64,000 nucleotides of DNA, taken from NCBI GenBank assembly GCA_019188255.1, contig JAETXT010000009.1:2542001-2606000 (forward strand), read 5' to 3'. Position numbers and translations under genes: made by a program. The notes beneath the pieces are model-generated. The model ran no database searches. It was not told the DNA's origin and saw only the letters and a list, made by a program, of their open reading frames with translations. The stretch is from Verticillium longisporum. Lineage: Eukaryota; Ascomycota; Sordariomycetes; Glomerellales; Plectosphaerellaceae. Positions 23,344 through 33,613 of the stretch are shown here, piece after piece (the first letter of the stretch is position 1; each line of letters starts with the position of its first letter).

Positions 23344-24557
23344 GGCGATGCGACCTTGCGTCAGGCAAGATCGGGAGTTGTCCGTAGAAAGTGGACAAGA
23401 AGCGGTAATACAACGAGAAGCCAGGCGATCAAGATTCAAACTGTTCTTCCCAGAAGTGCCCCGAGGTAGCTTGAGAATTGAGAATCGGATGCAACAACCT
23501 GTTTCGCGATGCGGTTGCAGGGCGGGCGTGCTGCAACGTGGTGTTCCTTAGGTAAGCGATGCTTGTGATGCTGTCTGGACCAGTGGCTAGCTTGCCTTGG
23601 GTGGTGCACAGTATGAACTCGTACCGACGGAGGCCCATAATTATTCCTCACACCAAGATGACGACGCATCGGACATGTTCCGAGGCATGTCCCAACCGCG
23701 GAACCTGCCCGAGAGCCTTACGCAAGTTAGGCAGTTCCTGGCTAAATTTTCTGGCCTCCCACCTGTTTGGAGAGGGATATCAGCCCCAATGAAAGACGTC
23801 CGTCCTTTGACTTCGACATTTCGTTGCTTCACTCTTTCCACTCCCCTCCGTTTTGTCTGCACCACCCAGTCTCTTGACCTCAACTGCAAACACAACAACC
23901 GCATCAGTTGCCAATTTTGTCGTTTCTCCGATCCACGCACTCCTCGGGGTTATCGAGTCCAGAGAAGGTCTAGCTGTTGTTTGGCACTCTGACTCTGGTC
24001 CGACATCACAATCACCTCAAACGCTACGACTGAACTCTTCTGGCTTCACGACGCCCACACGTCCGCGTCGAATTGAACACAGAAGGTCGCAAGACCCAAC
24101 AACACATCTCTAGTCATCAGAATACCACCAAGTTGGCTTCACTCGCCCCGCTTCAGCTCTTCTCTACCCGTTCGCTCCTAGGTCCTGGATTCTGGGTCTA
24201 CAGTGGAGTGAACAAGAAGCCGCCTTAAGTAGACTTCGCCCGACAATCGCGACGGAACTCTGCAGCAACAAACCCAAGTACCCTGACCGTCGCCTCGGCA
24301 GAACATGACGCCTGCCTTGGGTCTGGACAGCGAAGCATACCCACGATCTATGCGCGCAGTGCGCTACAGCTGTAGCCAGCTACCCGCCAGCGATATTCGC
24401 TTCGGCTAGTCAAGTTATGGGAGCCAACATCTGAGTTCAGACGCAGGGGCTCCTGACGGCACAATTCGATCAAACGCTGCTTAATCGTTGGATTCTATCT
24501 TACAACACCAACTCTCACGACCCCGACTCCATCACCGACCCCATCTGGGTTTACAAA
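23344..24557. promoter_or_regulatory. Divergent promoter and leader region, SPC1/CorA-type transporter
   Basis: 1214 bp between divergent starts. Frames such as 23597-23992 show no similarity that I know and have non-ATG starts. The last several hundred bases are probably the leader of the Mg transporter mRNA. Confidence 0.45.
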
Positions 24558-26475
24558 ATGTCGGATCACGAGGAAAACGGCTCCGATGTGGCCTTCAAGA
24601 CGCCTATCCCTGAGCTGGATGATCACAGACATCAGCCGCCCTCCTCTCAGCAACATGAGCGGGTCCGTCGAGGTACCTTCGATTCGCTCTACGGTGCTCG
24701 TCTACTGGCCGCCGACGATGACCAGGCACCGGACAATACCAAAAATCGAGTGAAAGGCTCAGAGGAGGCAATCTTGGACGACGAGATCGATCAGGCATCA
24801 CCCACTGCCCGGCGCCCGCGGCGGCCTACGGTGGAGACCATTGGCGAGCAGCGTTCGATCTCGCCTCCCAACTCTGTCAAGGCCTTTGCTGAAGCTCGCC
24901 GTCGCGAACGTGACATGTCTTATTCGGAAACGAGACATGATGTTACTGAACTACATCGAGCTATCTCCATTGCCAGTCATCGAAGCAGGCCGCACACTGT
25001 GGATGATGGTGCCGTCAGTACGGTCATGAATCACACTGCCGAGGGAGAGGTTGGCTATCCACTTCAGGACAAGGGCAGGAAGGATCAGTTGTATATTGAT
25101 TTCGACTACCTGGAGAACTTCTTGCGGTCTGAGTCTGCTGCACGTGCTCTCAGCAAACAGGAGACTGTGGACAGAAGCTTTGCGGATTTACGACCCCAAA
25201 ATTCCACCTGCGCCCCTGATGGGATCCAGTTGGCCACTCTAGATGGAGACATCCTTGACATGCCGTCCGAGTCATCGATGGTGGACAACAACAAGGAAAA
25301 GCCCACCCTGGCCGATGAGTCAAAGGCTCCTCAGCAGCCGCCCATTGACAAGAACCGTTTCAGCTTCTTCTCCTCGGCTTGGGAGTCCACCATCCATGCT
25401 CAAGACTTTGGTGACCTGGTTCTTCCAGGAGAGGATGTTCGGGGTTGTTCGCTTTGCCGCCAAACGAATCAGATGGTGTCTGGTGGCTCAATGTCAACAA
25501 CCCAACAAAAGAAGAAGTTCAAGCCATTTGCAAGGCATTCGGAATCCACCCTCTTACGATTGAGGATATCACCACTCAGGAAGCGCGCGAAAAGATTGAG
25601 CTTTTCCCTTCCTACTACTTTGCGAGCTTTCGCTCGTTTCAAACAGTGGAAGAAGACGATGGGCAAGAGTATGAGCCGTTCAACATCTACGTTGTTGTGT
25701 TCAGAGAGGGGACTTTGAGCTTCAGCTTTCAACCAAATGCTCATGCTTCCCACGTCAGGAAGAGGATTGCTTTGTTGAAGGATTATGTTGCTCTTAGCAG
25801 TGACTGGATTTGTTACGCGATGATGTAAGTCTGTCTGTTGCCCAGAACAATACTCCCTAGCAAGGCTAACCATTCATTGTCTTCTTATTGAACAGTGACG
25901 ACATTGTTGATTGCTTTGCACCAATCATTCGAAAGATTGAGCTGGAGGCTGACTCGATTGAAGATGAAGTTTTCGTCATTCGCGAAGGCGATTCAAGCGT
26001 CTTCCTCCGGTCCATCGGGCGAGTGCGCAAGAACTGCATGGCATTGATGCGTCTGCTTGGAGGAAAGGCTGACGTACTCCGTGGTTTCACCAAACGCTGC
26101 AACGAAAACTACAAGGTGACACCTCGGATGGATATTGGCTTGTACCTCGGCGATATACAAGATCACGTGGTTACGATGGTCACAAACCTCGGACACTTCG
26201 AGAAGATCCTTTCTCGTTCTCACAGCAACTACCTTGCACAGCTATCCATCAACAACATTGCACAGGGAACAGACACCAACCGGGTGCTAAGCAAGATCAC
26301 TTTTCTTGCCTCAATCCTGGTGCCGATGAACCTCGTAAGTGGTTTGTTCGGCATGAATGTTCGCGTGCCTTTCCAGGATGGTCCGAACGTGATTCCATTC
26401 TTCACCATTATGGGCAGCCTGTTCTTCTTCTGTATCGTCATCTTGGTGTGGGCTCGTAGAGCCAGGTACATATGA
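24558..26475 (+). CDS. mnr2: CorA/Mnr2-type magnesium transporter
   Basis: CorA-superfamily divalent cation channel; the long soluble N-terminus is like yeast Mnr2/Alr proteins of vacuole or plasma membrane. Exons 24558-25824 and 25896-26475 (71-nt intron, GTAAGT...ACAG, GCTAACC branch), about 615 aa. The first 300 residues are acidic and disordered. The CorA core follows: DGVWWLNVNNPTKEEV, HPLTIEDITTQEAREKIE, ELEADSIEDEVFVI. It ends with two C-terminal helices, the first closing in the selectivity motif GLFGMN, then FFTIMGSLFFFCIVILVWARR. The frame breaks at a run of four G (25441-25444): one more G joins GEDVRG to LFALPPNESDGVWW. No intron fits there. Mnr2-like rather than Alr1-like is a guess from length. 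Confidence 0.9.
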
Positions 26476-26797
26476 CGGCGTGGTAAGAAGCCACTACACC
26501 CTTCCATCAGTTCGTGCACACATACACTCGATGATCCGGCATGCGAATGTTTCAGCTGCTTGATAAAAATTAGAAACACTTTCCTAGGTATCAAATATAC
26601 GCTCTCAATAAAACAAAAAAAAAAAAACTCTGTCTGCCGCGGAGCCTTGAGGACCAAGGCAACGTAGATGTGACATCAAGTCAAGACATGCACACTTAGT
26701 ACAGGGCGTGCCGCGTTCTCATCCAATCTCTCCATGTTTTGGTCTTGCTTGGGATAACCCCTAATTGCGCTTCACAGACGTTGTTCAACTCCACTGC
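26476..26797. other. Convergent 3' flanks, CorA-type transporter/ADE5,7
   Basis: 322 bp between convergent genes. It has an AATAAAAC followed by an A13 run at about 26607-26628, likely part of the 3' end of the transporter transcript. Confidence 0.5.
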
Positions 26798-29194
26798 TCA
26801 TGACTCCCACACCACAGAGTTCAGGTTTGTCATGACACAAGCCTCACCGTCTCGCTTCACAAGCCGCCCAATTCGGGAGACCTTTTCACCCGCAGCCTCC
26901 AACGCTGCTACAGTATCCTTTACTTGATCCACGCCAACGGCCACTACCATACCGATGCCCATGTTGAATGTGCGGCACATTTGTAGCGCCTCGACATTAC
27001 CACTGATCTTGAGCCACTTGAAGACGGCCGGCACTTGCCATGACGTCAAGTCTATCTCGGCAGCGAGTTCGTCTGGCAGCATGCGAGGCACGTTGTCGAT
27101 CAAACCTCCACCGGTGATGTGTGCGAGTCCCTTGACAAGCCCCTTTTCGACAACCCCGCGCAAGCTCTTCACATAGATTCGTGTCGGTGTCAGGAGATTC
27201 TCGCCCACGCTCCGACCTTGGTCCCACGGCGCCTGGTCGGAATATTGCAGTCCTTCGCGTTCCACAATTTTGCGAACGAGTGAGAACCCATTCGAGTGCA
27301 CGCCACTTGAAGACAGTCCCAGAAGAACATCTCCCTGTGCCATGTCCTGGGTACGCGGAAGTCGGTGGCGGCCAGTCATGACGCCAACGGCGCAGCCCGC
27401 CGCATCATAGTCATCCTTCTGGTACATGCCTGGCATCTCAGCAGTCTCTCCGCCGACCAGCGTGCAGCCCGCATCGATGCAGCCCGCCGCCACACCCTCA
27501 ACGAAGGATGCCGCCGTGCTGAGGTCCAGCTTGCTGCAGCCATAGTAGTCAAGGAACATGAGAGGTCGCGCACCCTGAACCACCAGGTCGTTCACATTCA
27601 TGGCGACCAAGTCGATGCCCACCGTGTCATGTTTCCCCATCTTCTGCGCAATGAGCAGCTTGGTACCCACGCCGTCGATGGCACCAACAACAATCGGAAG
27701 CTGTCCATCATCCGTCTGGATGCCGCACTTGGCCAAATCTACCTCACCTCCAAAGCCTCCAATCTCAGCATCTGCACCAGGCTGTCTTGTGGCCCTCACA
27801 GCCTTCTTGATACGCTCTACAAAGTCATTGCCGGCGTCGACGCTCACGCCAGCGGCGGCGTATGTGAGCGCCTCCTTAGCCCCGGTTTTGTTTCGAAAGG
27901 CGCGGTGAGCGATGTCCTCGCGGTAGTACATCTTGTCGAACTGGATCAGCTTGATACCCTCCTGGTATGCCTTGTTGACCGCTGCCTCCAGGGACTCGGC
28001 AGCTGTCGCGTTGACGGCAATGACCCGACCGCCCGCAGTCTGGAGCTGGCCTTCCGCCGTGAGGACTGTTCCGGCGTGGAAGACAGTGATGTCAGGCGAG
28101 CTTGACGCCTGCACATTCATCGGCGTGCCCTTGGCGTAGGCGTCGGGATAACCTCCAGCGGCGACAACGACGGTAGCGCTGAATTTTGGCTCGATCTTCA
28201 CCTTGACGCAATCGAGGCGAGCTTCGTGTGCCGTGCATGCGAGCATGATTTCGGCAAGATCGGTATCGGCGGACAGAAGCGGCAGCACAGTTTGCGTCTC
28301 CGGGTCGCCGAAGCGGACATTGTATTCTAGCGTCTTGGGTCCGTCGGGGCCGATCATGAGCCCAGTGAACAGGACGCCCCTGAAGGGCATGCCGTCTTGA
28401 CGCATGCCTCGAATGGTAGGCTGCACAACATCATCTTCGATGCGTTTGATCAATGCGTCCGTGGCAATGGTGGTGGGTGCGTAGCAGCCCATACCGCCGG
28501 TGTTCGGGCCCTGGTCTCCATCTCCGATCCGCTTGTGGTCTTGCGCCGGAGGCAGTGAGATGGTGTGGGTACCGTCGCTGAAAGTGAGAATGCTGAGCTC
28601 GTCGCCGGTCAGGTATTCTTCGATGACGACCTCCTGTCCCGCATCTCCAAAAGCCTTGTCGACCATGATCTGCTTCAGAGCAGCCTTCGCCTCGTCTTTG
28701 GTAGCGGGGATAATGACACCCTTGCCAGCGGCGAGTCCGGTGGCCTTGATGACGACATTATGCGAGATGCGATCGAGATATGCGAGAGCCTGGTCGAAGT
28801 CGGAAAAGTTCTCGTAAGCGGCGGTGGGAATTCCATGCTTCTTCATAAAGTCCTTGGAGAAAGTCTTGCTGCCCTCCATGCGAGCGGCCTCCTTAGAGGG
28901 ACCGAAGCAGGGAATCGCAGCGTCGCGGAAGTACCCTTCGACGCCATCGACGAGAGGTGCCTCCGGGCCAGGAACGACCAATGTGATTGCATTGGACTTG
29001 GCGAATGCGACGAGCGCCGGGTAATCGTTCGCAGCAACGGAGGAGACATTGGTGGTCTTGGGACAGGTCGCAGTGCCACCATTGCCCGGAACCGCAAAGA
29101 TGGCCTCGACGGCGGGGGACTGGCTCAACTCCCAGGCGAGCCCATGTCCGCCACCGCCATTACCAATCAGCAAAATCCGCATGGTAGAAGCCAT
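26798..29194 (-). CDS. ade5,7: ADE5,7: GAR synthetase / AIR synthetase fusion
   Basis: Bifunctional enzyme of de novo purine synthesis: phosphoribosylamine-glycine ligase (PurD) fused to phosphoribosylformylglycinamidine cyclo-ligase (PurM). Intronless, 798 aa from ATG 29194 (MASTMRILLIG). The PurD half, about residues 1-425, shows GPEAPLVDGVEGYF, VIKATGLAAGKGVI, GPNTGGMGCYAPT and FTGLMIGPDGPKTLEYNVRFGDPE (ATP-grasp). The PurM half, about 440-798, shows GAIDGVGTKLLIA, DLVAMNVNDLVVQGA, FLDYYGC, TLVGGETAEMPGMY, LGLSSSGVHSNGFSLVR and AHITGGGLIDNVPR. The usual dinucleotide-loop GNGGREH near residue 11 reads GNGGGGHGL here, an unusual change in an otherwise intact enzyme. A GTG 84 bp upstream is not used. 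Confidence 0.96.
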   Translation of the reverse strand: MASTMRILLIGNGGGGHGLAWELSQSPAVEAIFAVPGNGGTATCPKTTNVSSVAANDYPALVAFAKSNAITLVVPGPEAPLVDGVEGYFRDAAIPCFGPSKEAARMEGSKTFSKDFMKKHGIPTAAYENFSDFDQALAYLDRISHNVVIKATGLAAGKGVIIPATKDEAKAALKQIMVDKAFGDAGQEVVIEEYLTGDELSILTFSDGTHTISLPPAQDHKRIGDGDQGPNTGGMGCYAPTTIATDALIKRIEDDVVQPTIRGMRQDGMPFRGVLFTGLMIGPDGPKTLEYNVRFGDPETQTVLPLLSADTDLAEIMLACTAHEARLDCVKVKIEPKFSATVVVAAGGYPDAYAKGTPMNVQASSSPDITVFHAGTVLTAEGQLQTAGGRVIAVNATAAESLEAAVNKAYQEGIKLIQFDKMYYREDIAHRAFRNKTGAKEALTYAAAGVSVDAGNDFVERIKKAVRATRQPGADAEIGGFGGEVDLAKCGIQTDDGQLPIVVGAIDGVGTKLLIAQKMGKHDTVGIDLVAMNVNDLVVQGARPLMFLDYYGCSKLDLSTAASFVEGVAAGCIDAGCTLVGGETAEMPGMYQKDDYDAAGCAVGVMTGRHRLPRTQDMAQGDVLLGLSSSGVHSNGFSLVRKIVEREGLQYSDQAPWDQGRSVGENLLTPTRIYVKSLRGVVEKGLVKGLAHITGGGLIDNVPRMLPDELAAEIDLTSWQVPAVFKWLKISGNVEALQMCRTFNMGIGMVVAVGVDQVKDTVAALEAAGEKVSRIGRLVKRDGEACVMTNLNSVVWES

Positions 29195-29637
29195 CGCGAT
29201 GGTTGGCAAAATTTGAAGCGATATCGGTAGGTTGAGTGATGGAGGGGTGGCTTGGGGGACAAAAAAAAATTCCCCCACTTGCCTGATTGTGTTGAAGGGT
29301 GCGGAAGCAAGCGGGAATTGAACTACCCCTCAGTCAACCCCACATTGCGATAGATAAGAAGATAAGATATGGATAAGCAACTCACTTGATGACTGAGCTT
29401 CATGGGAGCTTGGTTGACGGCCTGAGGTGCAACCAGACCTGGTGTCGCGGCGTTGAATCCTGTGACAACCTCCTATTGCTCCAAGGTCTCACATCCTCAC
29501 CAAACGCAACAACAACAACAACAACAACAGCACCCTCAAGCCTTCCGCAGTATCAACTGAGCTTTCTTAGCGTAAGTTTCCTGATTTTGTTCAAGCATAA
29601 CTCTGATTGACACCCAGTTCCTCTCAGATCTGCCAAA
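29195..29637. promoter_or_regulatory. Divergent promoter, ADE5,7/TIM8, with probable TIM8 leader intron
   Basis: 443 bp between two starts. At 29572-29627 a GTAAGT...CTCTCAG sequence of 56 nt ends ten bases before the TIM8 ATG and looks like a 5' UTR intron. An (ACA)n run lies at 29509-29528. Confidence 0.55.
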
Positions 29638-29985
29638 ATGGACGCCTCGCGACAAGGAATCGAAAACTCAGACCTCGAGAAGCTCAACGACAAGGACAAG
29701 CAGGAGCTTCGTCAGTTCCTTGCCAACGAGTCGCAAAGATCGCAGATCCAGTCCCGTGCGTATCTTACTGCCTATGGCCGATTGTCCCTGCAGATACAGG
29801 TGTACTGACCTGTCGCAGAAACACATGCGCTCACCGAGATCTGCTGGAAAAAGTGTGTTACGGGCTCCATTCGAGGATCCAAGCTGGACAATGGCGAGGA
29901 GAAATGTCTAGCAAATTGCGTCGACAGGTTTTTGGACGTCAACTTCTTGACCATGAAGCACCTGAACAGCATGCGCTCTGGTTAA
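29638..29985 (+). CDS. tim8: TIM8, small Tim chaperone of the mitochondrial intermembrane space
   Basis: Member of the Tim8-Tim13 hexamer that shields hydrophobic precursors on the way to the TIM22/TIM23 machinery. Exons 29638-29755 and 29819-29985 (63-nt intron) give 94 aa. The twin CX3C signature is clear: CWKKC and CLANC, separated by [16 protein letters not shown], followed by [15 protein letters not shown]. Tim8 rather than Tim13/9/10 is favoured by the [13 protein letters not shown] context. Length is normal. Convergent with the uL23 gene. Confidence 0.93.
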
Positions 29986-30368
29986 CAATTTTTTTTGTAC
30001 AAAAACATGAAGAATCACTGTACTATTAAAACTGGAAGATCTTGTGTACCAAATTAACGACACTCGTCACATGTACAGTCCAAAAGAGCTCTAACATCAC
30101 CCTGTGGGTGAGACGTGCACAAATTATAGGCGTATGTTCACCGCAAATCATGTTACAGAAACTCAGCGATTCGGCGTTCATGTGGATTGTGGACGTGTTT
30201 TCGGTACGCGTGCCGACTACACTAAATCGACGTGTCGATTGTGTTTGGGTGCCTATGGTGTTGCCACACCAGGCGTGTAAAATGACAACCTGTGACGCCC
30301 TATGCCCATGCTTTGCGAGTGAAAGTCCTCCACCGAACAGACCGAACAGACCCATACCGATCACCTTT
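29986..30368. other. Convergent 3' flanks, TIM8/uL23
   Basis: 383 bp between convergent genes. I see no gene, RNA or repeat in it. Confidence 0.45.
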
Positions 30369-31123
30369 TTAGACGAGGGCCAGCTTGGTGGCAGCAATGT
30401 CGAGAGCGTCGACATCGGGCGTAAGGCGGGCGTAGGCCTTCTTGGAACCGTCGGGACTTCACCTTAGTTAGTCATGGGCAGCGCTGACTTGGGGTTGATT
30501 CCAGCACATACCGGACGAGGGTGTTGATCTTGACAGTGTCAATGTCGTAGAGCTTCTTCAGGGCCTGCTTGATCTGGGCCTTGTTCGCCTTGATGTTGAC
30601 GATGAAGACAAGGGTGTTGTGCTCCTCGATCTTCTTCATGGCGCTCTCGGTGTTGAGAGGGTGGATGATGACCTTGTGCTCATCGAGACGGGGCTCGTGA
30701 GGGATCGACTTGCGGGGGTACTTGGGCGAGCGCGAGACCTGGAGGGTCTTGGGCAGGTGGAAGCTGGTCGTGTACCTGACCTTGGTCTTCTTCTGGGAGT
30801 TGGTCTGCGCATCGAGCGTTAGCGGACCGCATCAGATATACACTCGGTAGGACGGCGGTGCCTGCACTTACACCCTTGAGGGCAGCCTTAGCAGCAGCGT
30901 TGGCCTGCTTGGAGCCCTTGGGCGCCTTGGAGGCGCCACCTAGATTAGAGAAGAAGCATCAGCAATCGCTCTGTGAAGAACTCGCAAAGTCTGCTGCTGC
31001 ATGATGCCCCGGCAAGTGGTGTCGAAAATGCCGGAGTAACGAATTGGTGCGGCGGCGCATACTGCGCCAAAAAGGATTTAGAGATCAGGTTGTATTACCC
31101 TTGGTCTGCGTCTTGGGAGCCAT
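30369..31123 (-). CDS. rpl25: Ribosomal protein uL23 (L25 / L23a), 60S subunit
   Basis: 60S protein at the polypeptide exit tunnel, binding 25S/5.8S rRNA and serving as docking site for SRP and nascent-chain factors. Four exons, 31123-31099, 30939-30872, 30804-30512 and 30456-30369, total 474 nt (157 aa). The eukaryote-specific basic N-terminus (MAPKTQTKG...[14 protein letters not shown]) precedes the core: [65 protein letters not shown] and the C-terminal [12 protein letters not shown]. The first exon is only 25 nt. The last intron ends in GAAG rather than the usual C/TAG, but the protein requires this acceptor. Intron-rich 5' ends are typical of ribosomal protein genes. Confidence 0.96.
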
Positions 31124-31547
31124 TTCGACGGTGTTGCTGGACGTGTTAGGCGGGTTGGGCGTGTCGGTTGGTGTCGAGGTCAGTCGCTGAAGGGGAACTT
31201 TTTTTCTCTTTCACGCAAACGAGTGAAGTTTGTGTGTCGATATTGGAAAGGCCGCTAGGGCAGCGGAGAGGGCCCGCTTATCGAGAATTGTGATTGGTAG
31301 ATATGAAGATGGAGCGGGACTGAACCACCGAGTCACGTGAGCATCCTCAACCCGCTTCAAATTGCTTTCCTGACGTAAGTAATGTCCGTGGGATGCTAAG
31401 CTGGAGGGAGACCAGGCAAACATACTGGTCCATAGGTACGATAAGGCTCATTTTTCACCTCTCGAACTCCAGGAGCTCAAGTGCAACACCAGCTTTCGCT
31501 GTTTCACATACCGCCAGCAAGGTTTTGTCGCGCCTTACTCGCCCAGT
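31124..31547. promoter_or_regulatory. Divergent promoter, uL23/BMT2
   Basis: 424 bp between the starts of two ribosome-related genes (a 60S protein and a 25S rRNA methyltransferase). Co-regulation is plausible but no motif is certain. No other gene is seen. Confidence 0.45.
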
Positions 31548-32432
31548 ATGGCGAGGAAACAGAGACAGGCACCCACAAGCTTGTCTCGAGGCCGCCCCCC
31601 AACCCTACAGCGCAAAGTTCATTCGATATCCAGGAAAGAAACTCGGACGCTCATCAACGCCCACCACACACTTCAGAAGAGACGGCAACAGGCCATCTCG
31701 CGCAATGACAGTGTTTTAGTGGCAGCTATAGAGGCAGAGATTTCGTCCCTTGGCGGCATCGCAGAGTATCAACGGGCCAGTCTTCAAGGGCAGAGAAACG
31801 ATAGGGGCGGCGACAGCTCCAAAGTACTTCTTGAGTGGTTGAAGCCTGCTATCACGCCTTTGAAGGCGGCTTCATCGGTACCAGACCAACGCTTTCGCAT
31901 GCTCGAGGTGGGAGCACTGAGCACAGAAAATGAATGCTCGCGAAGTGGCTTGTTTGAGATGAAACTCATCGATCTCAACAGTCAACACGACGATATCCTT
32001 CAACAAGACTTTATGGAACGCCCTTTGCCGACGAAAGACAGTGAACGCTTCGAAATCATCTCACTCAGCCTGGTCCTCCACTACGCTCCCGACCCTGTCC
32101 TACGGGGTCGAATGCTGCATCGCACCTTGGCATTCCTACGTGAACCACGGATCGACCTGCCTGGGGAAGGCAGCGCAATATTTCCGGCACTGTTTCTCGT
32201 GCTTCCTCGTAGTTGTGTGCACAACTCGCGATATTGTACACTCGAGCGGTTGACTGAACTCATGGCTCTGCTGGGCTACACGTGCATACAGACCAAGTAC
32301 ACCAACAAGCTGGCGTACTTCCTTTGGAGGCGGACGGAGCCACCTCGGAATCCCTTGCCGATTTTCCCCAAGAAAGAGGTTAATGCCGGGGGCGATCGCA
32401 ACAACTTCGCCATTGTTCTCAATAAAGCATGA
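31548..32432 (+). CDS. bmt2: BMT2, 25S rRNA adenine-N1 methyltransferase
   Basis: Nucleolar SAM-dependent enzyme of the Bmt2 family, which makes an m1A in 25S rRNA. Single exon, 294 aa, ATG 31548. Marks: basic N-terminus (MARKQRQAPTSLSRGRPP), SAM-binding strand RMLEVGALSTENECSRSGLF, LIDLNSQ, the family motif QQDFMERPLP, then ISLSLVLHYAPDPVLRGRML and a C-terminal FPALFLVLPRSCVHNSRYC...ELMALLGY. Length matches orthologs. Convergent with enolase-phosphatase, about 170 bp apart. Confidence 0.92.
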   Translation: MARKQRQAPTSLSRGRPPTLQRKVHSISRKETRTLINAHHTLQKRRQQAISRNDSVLVAAIEAEISSLGGIAEYQRASLQGQRNDRGGDSSKVLLEWLKPAITPLKAASSVPDQRFRMLEVGALSTENECSRSGLFEMKLIDLNSQHDDILQQDFMERPLPTKDSERFEIISLSLVLHYAPDPVLRGRMLHRTLAFLREPRIDLPGEGSAIFPALFLVLPRSCVHNSRYCTLERLTELMALLGYTCIQTKYTNKLAYFLWRRTEPPRNPLPIFPKKEVNAGGDRNNFAIVLNKA

Positions 32433-32599
32433 ATTACTGGCGTCAAATTCATCTACCTGCAGACTATCTGTCGCTGCAGCATCGGTGCTTCCACATTGCC
32501 CTGATGCAGAGTATGCCGTGAGAAGCATGCTCAAACTAGGATGCGGGGCAGAGGGATACTGCGAAACTTGACTGCGTGCCTGACTTGGCACTAAGAGCT

Positions 32600-33613
32600 C
32601 TACGAAGATTCGTTTCGCTTCCCACCGACGGCCAGGCCCTCAAAGGTTCGAACGGCCTGGCCCTCACCCACATGGCATTCCGGTAGCGGGGCGTTGCCCG
32701 GACGCACCACGACAAGACTGTGTGTGCATTCCAGCTGCTCGTGCGGCGGTAACTTCATCCACGTTGTCGCTCAAGAAAAGCCATTCCTGGGGTTGAGTGT
32801 CGGGATATCTGGAGAGAATGCTCGTATAGCTGCTAGATTCCATCTTCATCCCGGCGTTGACCGTGTCGAACCAGTCCGAAATGATGGGAATCAAGTTGGG
32901 CGGTTGGGCATTGGTATGCCCAAAGAGAAGCTTCTGCGCAGGAACCGAACCGGACGAGTAGATTATGAGCTTGATGCCAGCATCGTGCCAGGCCCGCATG
33001 CTCAGAGAGACGTCTGGAAAGAGAGGGGCTTTGATCTCCCCTGATTCATAGCCTGCTAGCCAGAGGTAGCCTTGCAAGGCCTTGAGGTATGAGACCTTGA
33101 CATCACGCTTGACAAGGTCCGCAACGTGGGCCTCGAAAACTGGCCGTGAGGACGCTGCTGGCTCAGGGAAGGCGTTGCGATACGGCGCAAAGTCTGGACT
33201 ATCCCACTTCTTGTCTAGAGTCGCAGGCAGGGCTTGAAGTGCGTAAGGGAACTGAGCAAAACCACGTTGTCAGCTGTGCCATGTCCGCTCATATTCTGCC
33301 TTGCCATGCCATGTGAGGCGGTGAGTTGGTCGAGCGGCCCAGGCGGCGTAGACCAGATATCGGCGAAGGACCTACCAGGACATCCTGGACGAAAGAAATC
33401 GGACAAACAGTCCCCTCTGACAGGAACACAAATCATCAGCCTCTCACATCACATTACCAAACGACGGAGCGAGGGGGCAGGGGAGCCAATGGCGGGAGTA
33501 TGTAAAATTGGGAGGTGGAAGGGTGCGGATGGGCGGAACCCACCAATGTCCAGCAAGACAACCTTCACGGCCGCCAAGTCGGCCGCGGACGTGGTTGCGG
33601 TCGCGGACGCCAT
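32600..33613 (-). CDS. utr4: Enolase-phosphatase E1 (methionine salvage)
   Basis: HAD-superfamily enzyme that converts 2,3-diketo-5-methylthiopentyl-1-phosphate in two steps (enolase, then phosphatase) in the methionine salvage pathway. Exons 33613-33544, 33416-33376 and 33251-32600. The HAD motif I aspartate is in VVLLDIEGT, with the E G T codons spanning intron 1. Then CPISFVQDVLFPYALQALP, ALQGYLWLAGYESGEIKAPLF, motif II LIIYSSGSVPAQKLLFG, and motif III WLFLSDNVDEVTAARAAGMH. The frame breaks in a (TG)4 tract at 32719-32726. In the shifted frame the expected VVVRPGNAPLPECHVGEG...VRTFEGL tail runs to TAG at 32602-32600. Without correction the frame ends at 32664 with an unrelated tail. About 252-254 aa after correction, normal for the family. 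Confidence 0.9.

Noticed and set aside
28565..29230. 221-aa plus-strand frame opposite ADE5,7
   Set aside because: Antisense shadow of a long intact, conserved enzyme gene.
29285..29345. Possible tRNA B-box (GTAGTTCAATTCCC) on the minus strand
   Set aside because: No matching A-box or acceptor stem at the right distance and no cloverleaf could be drawn.
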